NCBI RefSeq assembly: GCF_016093545.1
Contig: NZ_JADKYX010000004.1
Location: forward strand, 62,001 to 126,000
Source of the DNA: Massilia rhizosphaerae
GTDB taxonomy: Bacteria; Pseudomonadota; Gammaproteobacteria; Burkholderiales; Burkholderiaceae_D
Direction of reading: 5' to 3'
Length of the DNA stretch: 64,000 nucleotides
Shown: positions 15,611 to 23,656 of the stretch, piece after piece
How the letters are laid out: each line of letters starts with the position of its first letter
Position numbering within the stretch: the first letter of the stretch is position 1
Made by a program: the position numbers and the translations under genes
Notes under the pieces: model-generated
Seen by the model: only the letters and a program-made list of their open reading frames with translations
The model's database searches: none
Told to the model about the DNA's origin: nothing

Positions 15611-16941
15611 TGCGCCCCCGTTCCCTGCGCTGGATGTTGTCGGCATCGATCTGCGGCGCGATCCTGCTGGTCGGGATCGTCGGCGCCCTGGCGTCGTTCT
15701 GGTTCGCGTTCGACGAGGCGCGCGACCTGCAGGACGACGAATTGCGCGAAATCGCCCGGCTGGTCTCGCTGCGGGGCGACGACATCGTGTCGTCGGCGAA
15801 CCGGCTGTCGGCCGACGACGAGCCGGAAATGCGCATCTGGGTCATCCGCACCTATGCCGGCGGGACCCGGGTGCGCACACCGGATCTGGCGCTGGCGCTG
15901 CCGGCCCGCCTTGCCGACGGCCTGCACACGGTCGAGTCGCGCGGCGAATCGTGGCGCCTGTACGCGCGGACCGTCGACGCCGGGCACGGCCTGGCCGTGG
16001 CCCAGCGCACGTCGGCACGGGACGAGATCGCCCGCGACAGCGCGCTGCGCACGCTCGTCCCGTTCCTCGTCGTGATCCCCATCCTGATCGTGCTGACGGC
16101 CATCCTGATCCGGGTGCTGCTGAAGAAGGTCAGGGAAGTGGCCGACCAGGTGGACGAAAAAGGCGACGACGATTTCGCTCCGCTCGCGCTGGCGGCCGTG
16201 CCCGCGGAGATCGTGCCGTTCGTCGCCGCGACCAATCGCCTGCTGGAGCGCATGCAGCTCGTGCTGGCGAAGCACCGCCAGTTCATCGCCGCCGCGGCCC
16301 ACGAGCTCAAGTCGCCCATCACGGCCATGACGCTGCACCTGGAAAACGCGGCCGGGCCCGACGCCGTGCAGCCTGCGCTTGCGCCGCTGGGTGCGAGCCT
16401 CGAACGGATGCGCGCCCTGGTCGAGCAACTGCTGTCCCTCGCGCGCATCCAGGCGCAGGCCGTGCGCCCGCGCGACCTGGTCGACGGCATGAAGGTTGTC
16501 GTGGAGGCGATGGGCGAGGTCTTCCCCATCGCGGATGCCAAGCAGGTCGACCTGGGACTGGCGCGCGGCGAACCCGTGGTGCTGCGCGGCAGCGTGCACG
16601 ACTTTCTCGCGCTGGCGCGCAACGCGATCGAGAACGCGGTCGTGTACACCCCGGCCGGCGGCCGGGTCGACGTGCGCCTGTACCGCGACGGCGCCGACGC
16701 CGTGCTCGAAGTTGACGACACGGGGCCCGGCATCGGCGGCGACCATCTCGCGCGGGTGTTCGATCCGTTCTACCGCGTGCCCGGTTCCGGCCAGCCCGGC
16801 AGCGGCCTGGGACTGGCCATCGTCCGCAGCGCGGCGTCGCGCCTGGGCGGCACGGTCGCCCTCGAGACCGGCCGGCCCGGCCGCAACGGCGGGCTCACAT
16901 TCACCTATCGCCAGCCTTTGCCGGCCGGCCCCTCGCCATGA
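15610..16941 (+). CDS. two-component sensor histidine kinase (QseC/PmrB-like)
   Basis: 443 residues. N-terminal membrane segment MLSASICGAILLVGIVGALA, a periplasmic region of about 110 residues, second membrane segment LVPFLVVIPILIVLTAILI, then a linker. The H-box is AAAHELKSPITAM, the N-box ARNAIENAVVY, G1 VDDTGPGIG, the F-box VFDPFYR and G2 GSGLGLAIV. An ATG 24 bp further upstream (MDDSQGG) is possible but would overlap the regulator gene more. The stop overlaps the MFS start as ATGA. The periplasmic domain shows no obvious metal ligand cluster. Confidence 0.94.
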   Translation: MRPRSLRWMLSASICGAILLVGIVGALASFWFAFDEARDLQDDELREIARLVSLRGDDIVSSANRLSADDEPEMRIWVIRTYAGGTRVRTPDLALALPARLADGLHTVESRGESWRLYARTVDAGHGLAVAQRTSARDEIARDSALRTLVPFLVVIPILIVLTAILIRVLLKKVREVADQVDEKGDDDFAPLALAAVPAEIVPFVAATNRLLERMQLVLAKHRQFIAAAAHELKSPITAMTLHLENAAGPDAVQPALAPLGASLERMRALVEQLLSLARIQAQAVRPRDLVDGMKVVVEAMGEVFPIADAKQVDLGLARGEPVVLRGSVHDFLALARNAIENAVVYTPAGGRVDVRLYRDGADAVLEVDDTGPGIGGDHLARVFDPFYRVPGSGQPGSGLGLAIVRSAASRLGGTVALETGRPGRNGGLTFTYRQPLPAGPSP

Positions 16942-18137
16942 CAGACCAACGCTTCGCCACGCTGCACCGCATCCCGCGCGCGATCTGGATACTCGGCTTC
17001 GTCAGCCTGCTGATGGATGTCTCGTCCGAAATCGTCCACAGCCTGCTGCCGATGTTCCTCGTCGCCGGCCTCGGGGCCAGCGTGACGACGATCGGGTTGA
17101 TCGAAGGCGTCGCCGAAGCGACGGCGCTCGTCGTCAAGGTATTCTCGGGCAGCCTCAGTGATTATCTCGGCAACAGGAAATGGCTGGCGGTCGCGGGGTA
17201 TGCGCTCGGCGCCGCCAGCAAGCCGTTCTTCGCCATCGCCGGGTCGGCGCAGGTCGTCCTCGCGGCCCGCTTCGCCGACCGCATCGGCAAGGGCATCCGC
17301 GGCGCGCCCAGGGATGCGCTGGTGGCGGACCTCGCGCCGGCGCACGTGCGCGGCGCCGCGTTCGGCCTGCGCCAGTCCCTCGACACGGTCGGCGCGTTTG
17401 CCGGTCCGCTGCTTGCCGCCGGCCTGATGCTCCTGTGGGCGAACGATTACCGGCGCATCTTCTGGATCGCCCTCGTGCCGGGCGCGCTGGCCGTCCTGCT
17501 GCTGGCGCTGGGCGTGCGCGAGCCGGAGCACGCGGCCGCGCCGGCGCGCGTCAATCCGCTCGCCCGGGCGAGCCTGCGCCGGCTGTCCGGCGCGTACCGG
17601 TGGGTCGTCGCGATCGGCGCCGTGTTCACCCTGGCGCGGTTCAGCGAGGCCTTCCTCGTGCTGCGCGCCATGCAGGGCGGCATGCGGCCGGCCCTCGTGC
17701 CGCTCGTGATGGTTGCCATGAACGCGGTCTACATGCTGTCCGCCTATCCGTTCGGGAAGCTGGCCGACGCCATGAGCCATCTGCGGCTGCTCCTCGTCGG
17801 ACTGGCCGTCCTCGTGCTGGCCGACCTGGTGCTGGCGCAGAGCGGCCGGTGGCCGGTCGTCCTGCTCGGGGTCGGTCTGTGGGGCCTGCACTTGGGGATG
17901 ACGCAAGGCCTGCTGGCCGCGATGGTGGCGCAGGCGGCGCCGGCCGACCTGAAAGGGACGGCGTTCGGCCTGTTCAACCTCGTAGCGGGCGGCGCGATGC
18001 TGGTGGCCAGCGTCATCGCCGGCCTGCTGTGGGCGCGCATCGGGGCTGAGGCCACGTTTTACGCCGGGGCGGGATTCTGCCTGCTGGCCGCCGTCCTGAT
18101 CGTGGCCCGCCTGCGCGCGGGGCGGGATGGGCGGTAA
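16938..18137 (+). CDS. major facilitator superfamily transporter
   Basis: 399 residues, about 12 hydrophobic segments. The N-terminus FVSLLMDVSSEIVHSLLPMFL and the loop GSLSDYLGNRKWLAVAGYALGAASKP carry the MFS loop 2-3 motif. The second conserved cluster is ADRIGKGIRGAPRDALVAD. It overlaps the kinase gene by 4 bp and so belongs to the same operon as the two-component system, suggesting regulated export of the stimulus. The substrate is unknown; this branch of MFS is not one with a well-fixed substrate. Confidence 0.9.
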   Translation: MTDQRFATLHRIPRAIWILGFVSLLMDVSSEIVHSLLPMFLVAGLGASVTTIGLIEGVAEATALVVKVFSGSLSDYLGNRKWLAVAGYALGAASKPFFAIAGSAQVVLAARFADRIGKGIRGAPRDALVADLAPAHVRGAAFGLRQSLDTVGAFAGPLLAAGLMLLWANDYRRIFWIALVPGALAVLLLALGVREPEHAAAPARVNPLARASLRRLSGAYRWVVAIGAVFTLARFSEAFLVLRAMQGGMRPALVPLVMVAMNAVYMLSAYPFGKLADAMSHLRLLLVGLAVLVLADLVLAQSGRWPVVLLGVGLWGLHLGMTQGLLAAMVAQAAPADLKGTAFGLFNLVAGGAMLVASVIAGLLWARIGAEATFYAGAGFCLLAAVLIVARLRAGRDGR

Positions 18138-18170
18138 AATACGCAGTTCTTCGTCCAGACCGAGACCGCA

Positions 18171-18764
18171 ATGACCCAACGCCTCATCCTTGCTTCCAAT
18201 AACGCGGGCAAGCTCAAGGAATTCGCACAATTACTCGGCCCGATCGGCTTCGAGCTGCATCCGCAGCGCGAGTTCAACGTCCCCGAAGCGGACGAACCGT
18301 TCGGCACCTTCGTCGAGAACGCCCTGCAGAAGGCCCGCCACGCGGCCCGCCTGACCGGCCTGCCGGCCCTCGCCGACGATTCCGGCGTGTGCGTGAACGC
18401 CCTCGGTGGCGCGCCCGGCGTGTATTCGGCGCGCTATGCGGGCGAACCGAAATCGGACGCGCGCAACAACGAAAAACTGATCGCCGACCTCGCAGCCCAC
18501 GCCGACAAATCGGCGTATTACTACTGCGTGCTCGTGTACGTGCGCCATGCGGACGACCCGCAACCCGTGATCGCGGATGGCGTCTGGCGCGGGCACATCG
18601 TCGACACGCCGCGCGGCGCGGGCGGCTTCGGCTACGACCCGCACTTCCTGCTGCCGGACTTCGGCAAGACGGCCGCCGAGCTGGCGCCGCAGGAAAAGAA
18701 CGCCGTTTCGCACCGCGGCCAGGCGCTGCGCGCGCTCGTCGACAAGCTCGGGAAGCTGGCATGA
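18171..18764 (+). CDS. rdgB: XTP/dITP diphosphatase (non-canonical purine NTP pyrophosphatase)
   Basis: 197 residues of the RdgB/HAM1 family, which removes inosine and xanthosine triphosphates from the nucleotide pool to prevent mutagenic incorporation. Landmarks are LASNNAGKLKEF at the N-terminus, GTFVENALQKARHAA, the acidic substrate/metal motif ADDSGVCVNALGGAPGVYSARY, GFGYDPHFLLPD and the terminal VSHRGQALRAL. The length is standard. The stop overlaps hemW by ATGA, and the pair rdgB-hemW is common in proteobacteria. A possible -10 (TAAAAT) lies at 18135-18140 over the MFS stop. Confidence 0.97.
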   Translation: MTQRLILASNNAGKLKEFAQLLGPIGFELHPQREFNVPEADEPFGTFVENALQKARHAARLTGLPALADDSGVCVNALGGAPGVYSARYAGEPKSDARNNEKLIADLAAHADKSAYYYCVLVYVRHADDPQPVIADGVWRGHIVDTPRGAGGFGYDPHFLLPDFGKTAAELAPQEKNAVSHRGQALRALVDKLGKLA

Positions 18765-19996
18765 TTCCCATTAAGCCCGTCACGCCGGACAGCGCGCCGC
18801 GTTCGCCGGCGCAGGCCGCGCTCCAATACCTGCAGCCGGGCGCGCTGAACCTGGCGGCGCTGCCGCCGCTGTCGCTGTACGTCCACTGGCCGTGGTGCGT
18901 GCGCAAATGCCCGTACTGCGACTTCAATTCGCACGAATCGAAGGAACCGGTTCCGGAACAGGCTTACCTGGACGCGTTGCGCGCCGACCTGGAACAATCG
19001 CTGCCGCTGATCTGGGGCCGCAAGATCCAGACGGTGTTCATCGGCGGCGGCACGCCCAGCCTGATGTCGGCGGCGGGGCTGGACCGGTTGATGTCGGACA
19101 TCCGCACCTTGCTGCCGCTCGACCTCGACGCCGAGATCACGATGGAAGCGAATCCCGGCACGTTCGAGGCGGACAAGTTCAAGGCGTTCCGCGCCAGCGG
19201 CATCAACCGCCTGTCGATCGGCATCCAGAGTTTCAACGGCCGGCATTTGCAGGCGCTGGGCCGCATCCACGATGCGAACGAGGCGATCAAGGCGGTGGAA
19301 ATCGCCCATGCCAATTTCGACAATTTCAATCTCGACCTGATGTACGCGCTGCCGGGGCAGACCCTGGCCGAGGCCACGGCCGACGTCGACATGGCGCTGG
19401 GATTCGCGCCGCCGCACCTGTCGCTGTACCACCTGACGATGGAACCGAACACGGTGTTCGCGAAATACCCGCCCGAGCTGCCGGGCGACGACGAGAGCGC
19501 CGACATCCAGGACATGATCGCCGCGCGCACGGCCGCCGCCGGCTACGACCACTACGAGGTGTCGGCCTATGCGCGGCCGGGCCACCGCGCGCGCCACAAC
19601 CTGAACTACTGGCGCTTCGGCGATTACCTCGGCATCGGCGCGGGCGCGCATTCCAAGTTGTCGTTTCCGCACCGCGTGCTGCGCCAGGCCCGCTACAAGC
19701 AGCCGGCGTCGTTCATGGAAGCGGCGGCCAAGGGCAATGCCGTGGCCGAGGAACACGAGATTGGCCGCGCCGACATGGGCTTCGAATTCATGCTGAACGC
19801 GCTGCGCCTGACGGAAGGGTTCGACCCCAACCTGTTCGGCGAGCGCACCGGCATGCCGATCAATGCGATCGAACAAGCGTTGAACGCGGCCGAAGCGAAG
19901 GGCCTCGTCTACCGCGACTTCCGCGTCATCCGGCCCACGGAGCTGGGCCAGCGCTTCCTCAACGACCTGCAGGAGATGTTCCTGGCCGAAGGGTGA
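18761..19996 (+). CDS. hemW: radical SAM protein HemW (heme chaperone)
   Basis: 411 residues. The radical SAM cluster motif is present in the HemW form C-x3-C-x2-C (CVRKCPYCDF), followed by the glycine-rich SAM site FIGGGTPSLM and the EANPGTF strand. The HemW C-terminal region (YARPGHRARHNLNYWRFGDYLGIGAGAHS) is also intact, distinguishing it from the true oxygen-independent coproporphyrinogen oxidase HemN, which carries an extra cysteine and a different N-terminus. The ATG at 18761 overlaps the rdgB stop. Likely role: heme binding and delivery to respiratory enzymes. Confidence 0.95.
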   Translation: MIPIKPVTPDSAPRSPAQAALQYLQPGALNLAALPPLSLYVHWPWCVRKCPYCDFNSHESKEPVPEQAYLDALRADLEQSLPLIWGRKIQTVFIGGGTPSLMSAAGLDRLMSDIRTLLPLDLDAEITMEANPGTFEADKFKAFRASGINRLSIGIQSFNGRHLQALGRIHDANEAIKAVEIAHANFDNFNLDLMYALPGQTLAEATADVDMALGFAPPHLSLYHLTMEPNTVFAKYPPELPGDDESADIQDMIAARTAAAGYDHYEVSAYARPGHRARHNLNYWRFGDYLGIGAGAHSKLSFPHRVLRQARYKQPASFMEAAAKGNAVAEEHEIGRADMGFEFMLNALRLTEGFDPNLFGERTGMPINAIEQALNAAEAKGLVYRDFRVIRPTELGQRFLNDLQEMFLAEG

Positions 19997-20000
19997 ATCC

Positions 20001-20579
20001 ATGCAACGCTATCTATCCCCCAGCACCTACATCGACTTCGACACGCCCGAGGTGCAGGCCGTCGCGCGCCGGCTGGCCGAAGGCGCAGCGTCGGAACTGG
20101 ACGTCGCGCGCGCCTGCTTCGAATTCGTGCGCGACGCAATCCGCCACAGCGTGGATTACCAGCTGAACCCGGTGACGTGCAAGGCGTCCGACGTGCTGCG
20201 CCACAAGACCGGCTACTGCTATGCGAAGAGCCATCTGCTGGCTGCGCTGCTCAGGGCGAACGGCATCCCGGCCGGCTTGTGCTACCAGCGCCTGTCCGTC
20301 GGCGATAGCGGGGCGCCGTACTGCCTGCACGGGTTGAACGCCGTGTACCTGCGGGACGTCGGCTGGTATCGCATCGACGCGCGGGGCAACAAGTCCGGCG
20401 TCGATGCCCGCTTCGAGCCGCCGCTCGAACGGCTGGCGTTCGCGACCCGCGCGCGTGAAGAGCGCCTGCTGCCGGAGGTCTGGGCCGAGCCGCTGCCCGT
20501 CGTCGTCGATGTGCTCGAATGCTACGATACGTGGGACCAGGTGCTGGCCAACCTGCCGGACGTCCCGCTCCTGGATTGA
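20001..20579 (+). CDS. transglutaminase-like cysteine protease fold protein
   Basis: 192 residues starting 4 bp after hemW. The transglutaminase-like triad is visible: Cys in GYCYAKSHLLAALLRANGIPAG, His in CLHGLNAVYL and Asp in WYRIDARGNK. The upstream helix ACFEFVRDAIRHSVDY is typical of the family. There is no signal peptide, so it acts in the cytoplasm. Proteins of this kind are peptidases or amidases of uncertain substrate. Co-transcription with rdgB-hemW is likely from spacing, but a functional link is not evident. Confidence 0.88.
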   Translation: MQRYLSPSTYIDFDTPEVQAVARRLAEGAASELDVARACFEFVRDAIRHSVDYQLNPVTCKASDVLRHKTGYCYAKSHLLAALLRANGIPAGLCYQRLSVGDSGAPYCLHGLNAVYLRDVGWYRIDARGNKSGVDARFEPPLERLAFATRAREERLLPEVWAEPLPVVVDVLECYDTWDQVLANLPDVPLLD

Positions 20580-20610
20580 CCGAGGTATCCATTTTGACGA
20601 AAGGAAGAGC

Positions 20611-21006
20611 ATGTTCAGTCACATCATGATCGGTTCGAACGACCTGGAACGCGCCCGGCGTTTCTATGACGCCGTGCTGGGCGTCCTCGGCGCCGGCGAA
20701 CCGGTCTCCAACAAGTCCCCGAGCGGCCATATGCGCCTGTTCTACCGGCACGACGGCTGCGCCTTCGGCGTCACGCAACCGATCGACGGGGAACCAGCCA
20801 CGTACGCGAATGGCGGCACGATCGGCTTCAAATGCAATTCGCCCGAGCAGGTCCAGGCATTCCACGACACGGCCGTCGCCCACGGCGGCAAGTCGATCGA
20901 GGCGCCGCCGGGCTTGCGCCCGACAAGCAGCCTGGGGCCGCTGTACCTGGCCTATGTGCGCGATCCGGACGGCAACAAGCTCTGCGCCATGTACCGTCCC
21001 AAATAA
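20611..21006 (+). CDS. VOC (glyoxalase/bleomycin-resistance) family protein
   Basis: 131 residues from the ATG at 20611, preceded by AAGGAAGAG. The open frame extends upstream into the previous gene, but that part is not coding. The fold signature is two beta-alpha-beta-beta-beta units: MFSHIMIGSNDLERARRFYDAVLG at the start and AYVRDPDGNKLCAMY at the end. The first metal ligand position His (HIMIGS) and a terminal acidic region are plausible, but the substrate is unknown. It sits 31 bp after the transglutaminase-like gene and may share its transcript. Confidence 0.9.
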   Translation: MFSHIMIGSNDLERARRFYDAVLGVLGAGEPVSNKSPSGHMRLFYRHDGCAFGVTQPIDGEPATYANGGTIGFKCNSPEQVQAFHDTAVAHGGKSIEAPPGLRPTSSLGPLYLAYVRDPDGNKLCAMYRPK

Positions 21007-21117
21007 CGGGTGGCCGCAGCACGACCGGGATAGCGTAACGAAACGTGTCGGGTATCCTGGGAACCATGTGTTAAAGTGGTTTTCTTGCATAAGTTTCAAT
21101 GAAAGGCAAGCTGGTCG

Positions 21118-21489
21118 ATGCCTGTCCCCGCAACACCGCGCATCCTGGTCGTGGATGACGAAGAAGCGATCCTGTACGTGTTCGAGCGCTATCTGAGCAT
21201 GGCCGGCTATCGCGTTGCCGTCGCCGACAACGGGTTCGACGCCGTCCGGGCCGGCGAGGAAGCCGGTCCGTTCGACCTGCTCATCACGGATTTCCGCATG
21301 CCCGGCATGAACGGCGTCGAGGTGATCCACGCCCTGCGCCGCCTGCAGCCGCACCTGCCGGCGCTCGTCATCTCCGGCAATCCCATCGAGGCCGGCACGA
21401 TGCCCAGGGGCGTGCGCTTCCTGTCGAAACCCGTGTCGATGGCCGACCTGCTCGACATGATTCCCGTCCTCATCGAGCAGGCCGTCTGA
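21118..21489 (+). CDS. single-domain response regulator (receiver only)
   Basis: 123 residues consisting of a receiver domain only, as in CheY or Spo0F. It has the acidic pair in VVDDEEAIL, Asp in LLITDFRMPGMNG, Ser in LVISGNP and Lys in FLSKPVS. No DNA-binding or enzymatic output domain follows and no histidine kinase is adjacent, so its partner is elsewhere. The start at 21118 has GAAAGG upstream. The IS605-type element begins only about 16 bp after its stop, so downstream partner genes could have been displaced. Confidence 0.92.
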   Translation: MPVPATPRILVVDDEEAILYVFERYLSMAGYRVAVADNGFDAVRAGEEAGPFDLLITDFRMPGMNGVEVIHALRRLQPHLPALVISGNPIEAGTMPRGVRFLSKPVSMADLLDMIPVLIEQAV

Positions 21490-21505
21490 CCCGGTGCGCG
21501 ACAAG

Positions 21506-22852
21506 CCCCGACCTTCAGGCCGGGGAAGGATAGCGCGGACGGCGCAACCGTCCTTGCCCTGCCAATATCAGCGCTGTATATTTGTCCAGTATGCGACGCC
21601 TCCAAGCTTTCAAGTACGAACTGATGTCGACCGGCGCACAGCAGCGCGACATGTGCCGCTTCGCCGGTGCGTGCCGCTTCGTGTTTAACCAGGCGCTGGC
21701 GTTGCAGAAGGAACGCCACGAGCACGGCGAGAAGAAGCTCGGCTACGCCGGACTGTGCAGGCTACTCACCTCATGGCGCCACAGTAGCGAGACGCCGTGG
21801 CTGGCCGACGCGCCGACCCATCCGCTGCAGCAGGCGCTGAAGGACCTGGAGCGGGCCTACACGAATTTCTTCGCCGGACGCGCGAGCTTCCCGTGTTTCA
21901 AGAAGAAGGGCCGGGCGGACAGTTTCCGCTATCCCGACCCGAAGCAGGTCAAGCTCGATCGCGTGAACGGCAGGATCTTCCTGCCCAAGCTCGGCTGGCT
22001 GCGCTTCCGCGACAGCCGCCAGGTGCTGGGCACCGTAAAAAATGTCACGGTGTCGGCCAGCGGCGGCAAGTGGTTCGTGTCGATCCAGGCCGAGCGCGAG
22101 GTCGAGCAGCCGATCCCGCACGGTGGCGCGGTCGGCATCGACTTGGGCATCGCCCGCTTCGCCACCTTGTCCGACGGTTCGTTCATCGCGCCGCTGGCCA
22201 GCTTCCGGCGCCACGAGGACTGGTTGCGCAAGGCCCAGCAGGCGCTGGGCCGCAAGACGAAGTTCAGCAACAACTGGAAGAAGGCAAAAGCCCGCGTCCA
22301 GCGGATCCATACTCGCATTGGTAACGCCCGCCGCGACTTCCTGCACAAGGCCACGACCACGATCAGCCAAAAACACGCGATGGTGTGCATCGAGGACTTG
22401 CAGGTAAGGAACATGTCCAGGTCGGCGAAGGGCACGGCGGAGGCACCGGGTAAGAACGTCAGGGCCAAGTCGGGCCTGAACAAGGCCATCCTCGACCAGG
22501 GCTGGTACGAGTTCCGGCGCCAGCTCGACTACAAGCTGGCGTGGAACGGCGGCCATCTCATTGCGGTACCGCCACGGAACACGAGCCGCGCCTGTCCGTG
22601 CTGTGGCCGCGTGTCGGCGGACAACCGGCGCACACAGGCCCGGTTCAAGTGCGTGAATTGCGGTTTCGAGGAGAACGCCGATGTGGTCGGCGCGATCAAT
22701 GTGTTAAGGGCGGGACACGCCCGGCTAGCCTGTGAAGTGAACGGTGCAGTAATGCCGTCAGCAACAGGAACCCACCGAAGCGACTCGTTCCGGCTCGATG
22801 CCGGTTTGAGCGCAGCAGGAATCCCCTGCCTTCAGGCAGGGGAGGACGTCAA
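21506..22852 (+). mobile_element. IS200/IS605-type element carrying only tnpB
   Basis: The left end has an imperfect hairpin, CCCCGACC-TTCA-GGCCGGGG (21506-21525). The right end has a perfect one, CCCCTGCC-TTCA-GGCAGGGG (22823-22842), followed by GGAGGACGTCAA, the classic right-end sequence of this group. The two hairpins share stem pattern and TTCA loop. There is no tnpA (Y1 transposase), so the element is non-autonomous and needs TnpA in trans. The right boundary is set after TCAA at 22852; the left boundary is approximate, within some 15 bp before 21506. Confidence 0.88.
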
Positions 22853-22868
22853 GCCGCGTATCGGCTGA
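21591..22868 (+). CDS. tnpB: TnpB (IS605 OrfB), RNA-guided nuclease family
   Basis: 425 residues from the ATG at 21591 (MRRLQAFKYEL). RuvC-like catalytic acids are in place: Asp in GIDLGIARFATLSDG, Glu in VCIEDLQVRNMS and Asp in FEENADVVGAINVLR. The zinc finger CPCCGRVS ... FKCVNCGF lies between the last two. TnpB proteins of known elements are RNA-guided DNA endonucleases that use an RNA made from the 3' end of the element. No inactivating change is seen. The last residues (after GEDVK) and the stop codon come from DNA outside the canonical right end, so they depend on the insertion site. Confidence 0.95.
   Translation: MRRLQAFKYELMSTGAQQRDMCRFAGACRFVFNQALALQKERHEHGEKKLGYAGLCRLLTSWRHSSETPWLADAPTHPLQQALKDLERAYTNFFAGRASFPCFKKKGRADSFRYPDPKQVKLDRVNGRIFLPKLGWLRFRDSRQVLGTVKNVTVSASGGKWFVSIQAEREVEQPIPHGGAVGIDLGIARFATLSDGSFIAPLASFRRHEDWLRKAQQALGRKTKFSNNWKKAKARVQRIHTRIGNARRDFLHKATTTISQKHAMVCIEDLQVRNMSRSAKGTAEAPGKNVRAKSGLNKAILDQGWYEFRRQLDYKLAWNGGHLIAVPPRNTSRACPCCGRVSADNRRTQARFKCVNCGFEENADVVGAINVLRAGHARLACEVNGAVMPSATGTHRSDSFRLDAGLSAAGIPCLQAGEDVKPRIG
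22720..22852 (+). ncRNA. candidate omega RNA (reRNA) at right end of tnpB element
   Basis: In characterised IS605-group elements the guide RNA scaffold overlaps the end of tnpB and finishes exactly at the right end, with the guide read from flanking DNA. Here the corresponding stretch contains the perfect GC-rich hairpin at 22823-22842, and the flanking guide would start at 22853 (GCCGCGTATCGG). The 5' limit is arbitrary. This is placement by family knowledge, not a direct observation of a transcript. Confidence 0.35.
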
Positions 22869-22924
22869 ACATACCGCGGCGGCGGTACCCGGATGGGGGC
22901 CGCTCGCGCACAATGGTCCCATCT

Positions 22925-23653
22925 ATGAAGCGCCCGGACCACACCCTCTCTCTTTCCCGCCGCCTCGCCGCCGAAGGGCTCGGGACCGCCTTGCTGCTGG
23001 CCGTCGTCGTCGGTTCCGCCATCATGGGCGAGCGGCTGGCGGGCGGCAACGCGGCCATCGCTCTGCTCGTCAATTCGATCGTGTCCGGCTGCGGTCTCGT
23101 CGTGCTGATCCTGATGTTCGGCGCCGTCTCGGGCGCGCATTTGAATCCCGTCGTCACGCTGTCGGAAACGTGGCAACGCAACCTGCCGGCCGCGTTGGCG
23201 CTGCCGTACGTGGCGGCGCAGGTCGCGGGCGCGTTCGCGGGCGTGGCCGTCGCGCATGGGATGTTCGGGGCGCCGGCGTTCGCCGCCGCGACGCAGGCGC
23301 GCACGGGCGCGGCGCTGTGGTGGAGCGAGGGCGTCGCGACGTTCGGCCTGCTGGCCACGATCATCGCCTGCACGCGCACGAGGCCCGCCGCGACGCCGTA
23401 TGCGGCGGCCCTGTTCATCGTCGCCGGCTACTGGTTCACGGCGTCGTCGTCGTTCGCGAATCCCGCGCTCACCCTGGCGCGCGCGGCGACCGCCACCTGC
23501 GCCGGCATCCGGCTCGCGGACGTGCCGGGTTATGTATTGTCCCAACTGGCCGGCGCGGCGGCGGCGACCATCGTCTTCGGCTGGCTGTATCCGCGCGCGC
23601 CGGCCGCCGCCGCCGTCGCGGGCACGGTGGGCGACTTCGCGCCGGCCGAGTAA
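22925..23653 (+). CDS. MIP/aquaporin family channel
   Basis: About 242 residues with six hydrophobic segments and the two half-helix motifs of the family: HLNPVVTL (first, NPV instead of NPA) and FANPALTLAR (second, canonical). The N-terminal half begins LAAEGLGTALLLAVVVGSAIMGE. The selectivity arginine after the second NPA box is present (LAR). Water, small polyols or metalloid acids are possible cargo; no arsenic genes are next to it. ATG 22925 is preferred over an in-frame ATG at 22913. It follows the TnpB element, whose insertion may have separated it from its former upstream neighbour. Confidence 0.9.
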   Translation: MKRPDHTLSLSRRLAAEGLGTALLLAVVVGSAIMGERLAGGNAAIALLVNSIVSGCGLVVLILMFGAVSGAHLNPVVTLSETWQRNLPAALALPYVAAQVAGAFAGVAVAHGMFGAPAFAAATQARTGAALWWSEGVATFGLLATIIACTRTRPAATPYAAALFIVAGYWFTASSSFANPALTLARAATATCAGIRLADVPGYVLSQLAGAAAATIVFGWLYPRAPAAAAVAGTVGDFAPAE

Positions 23654-23656
23654 GCG

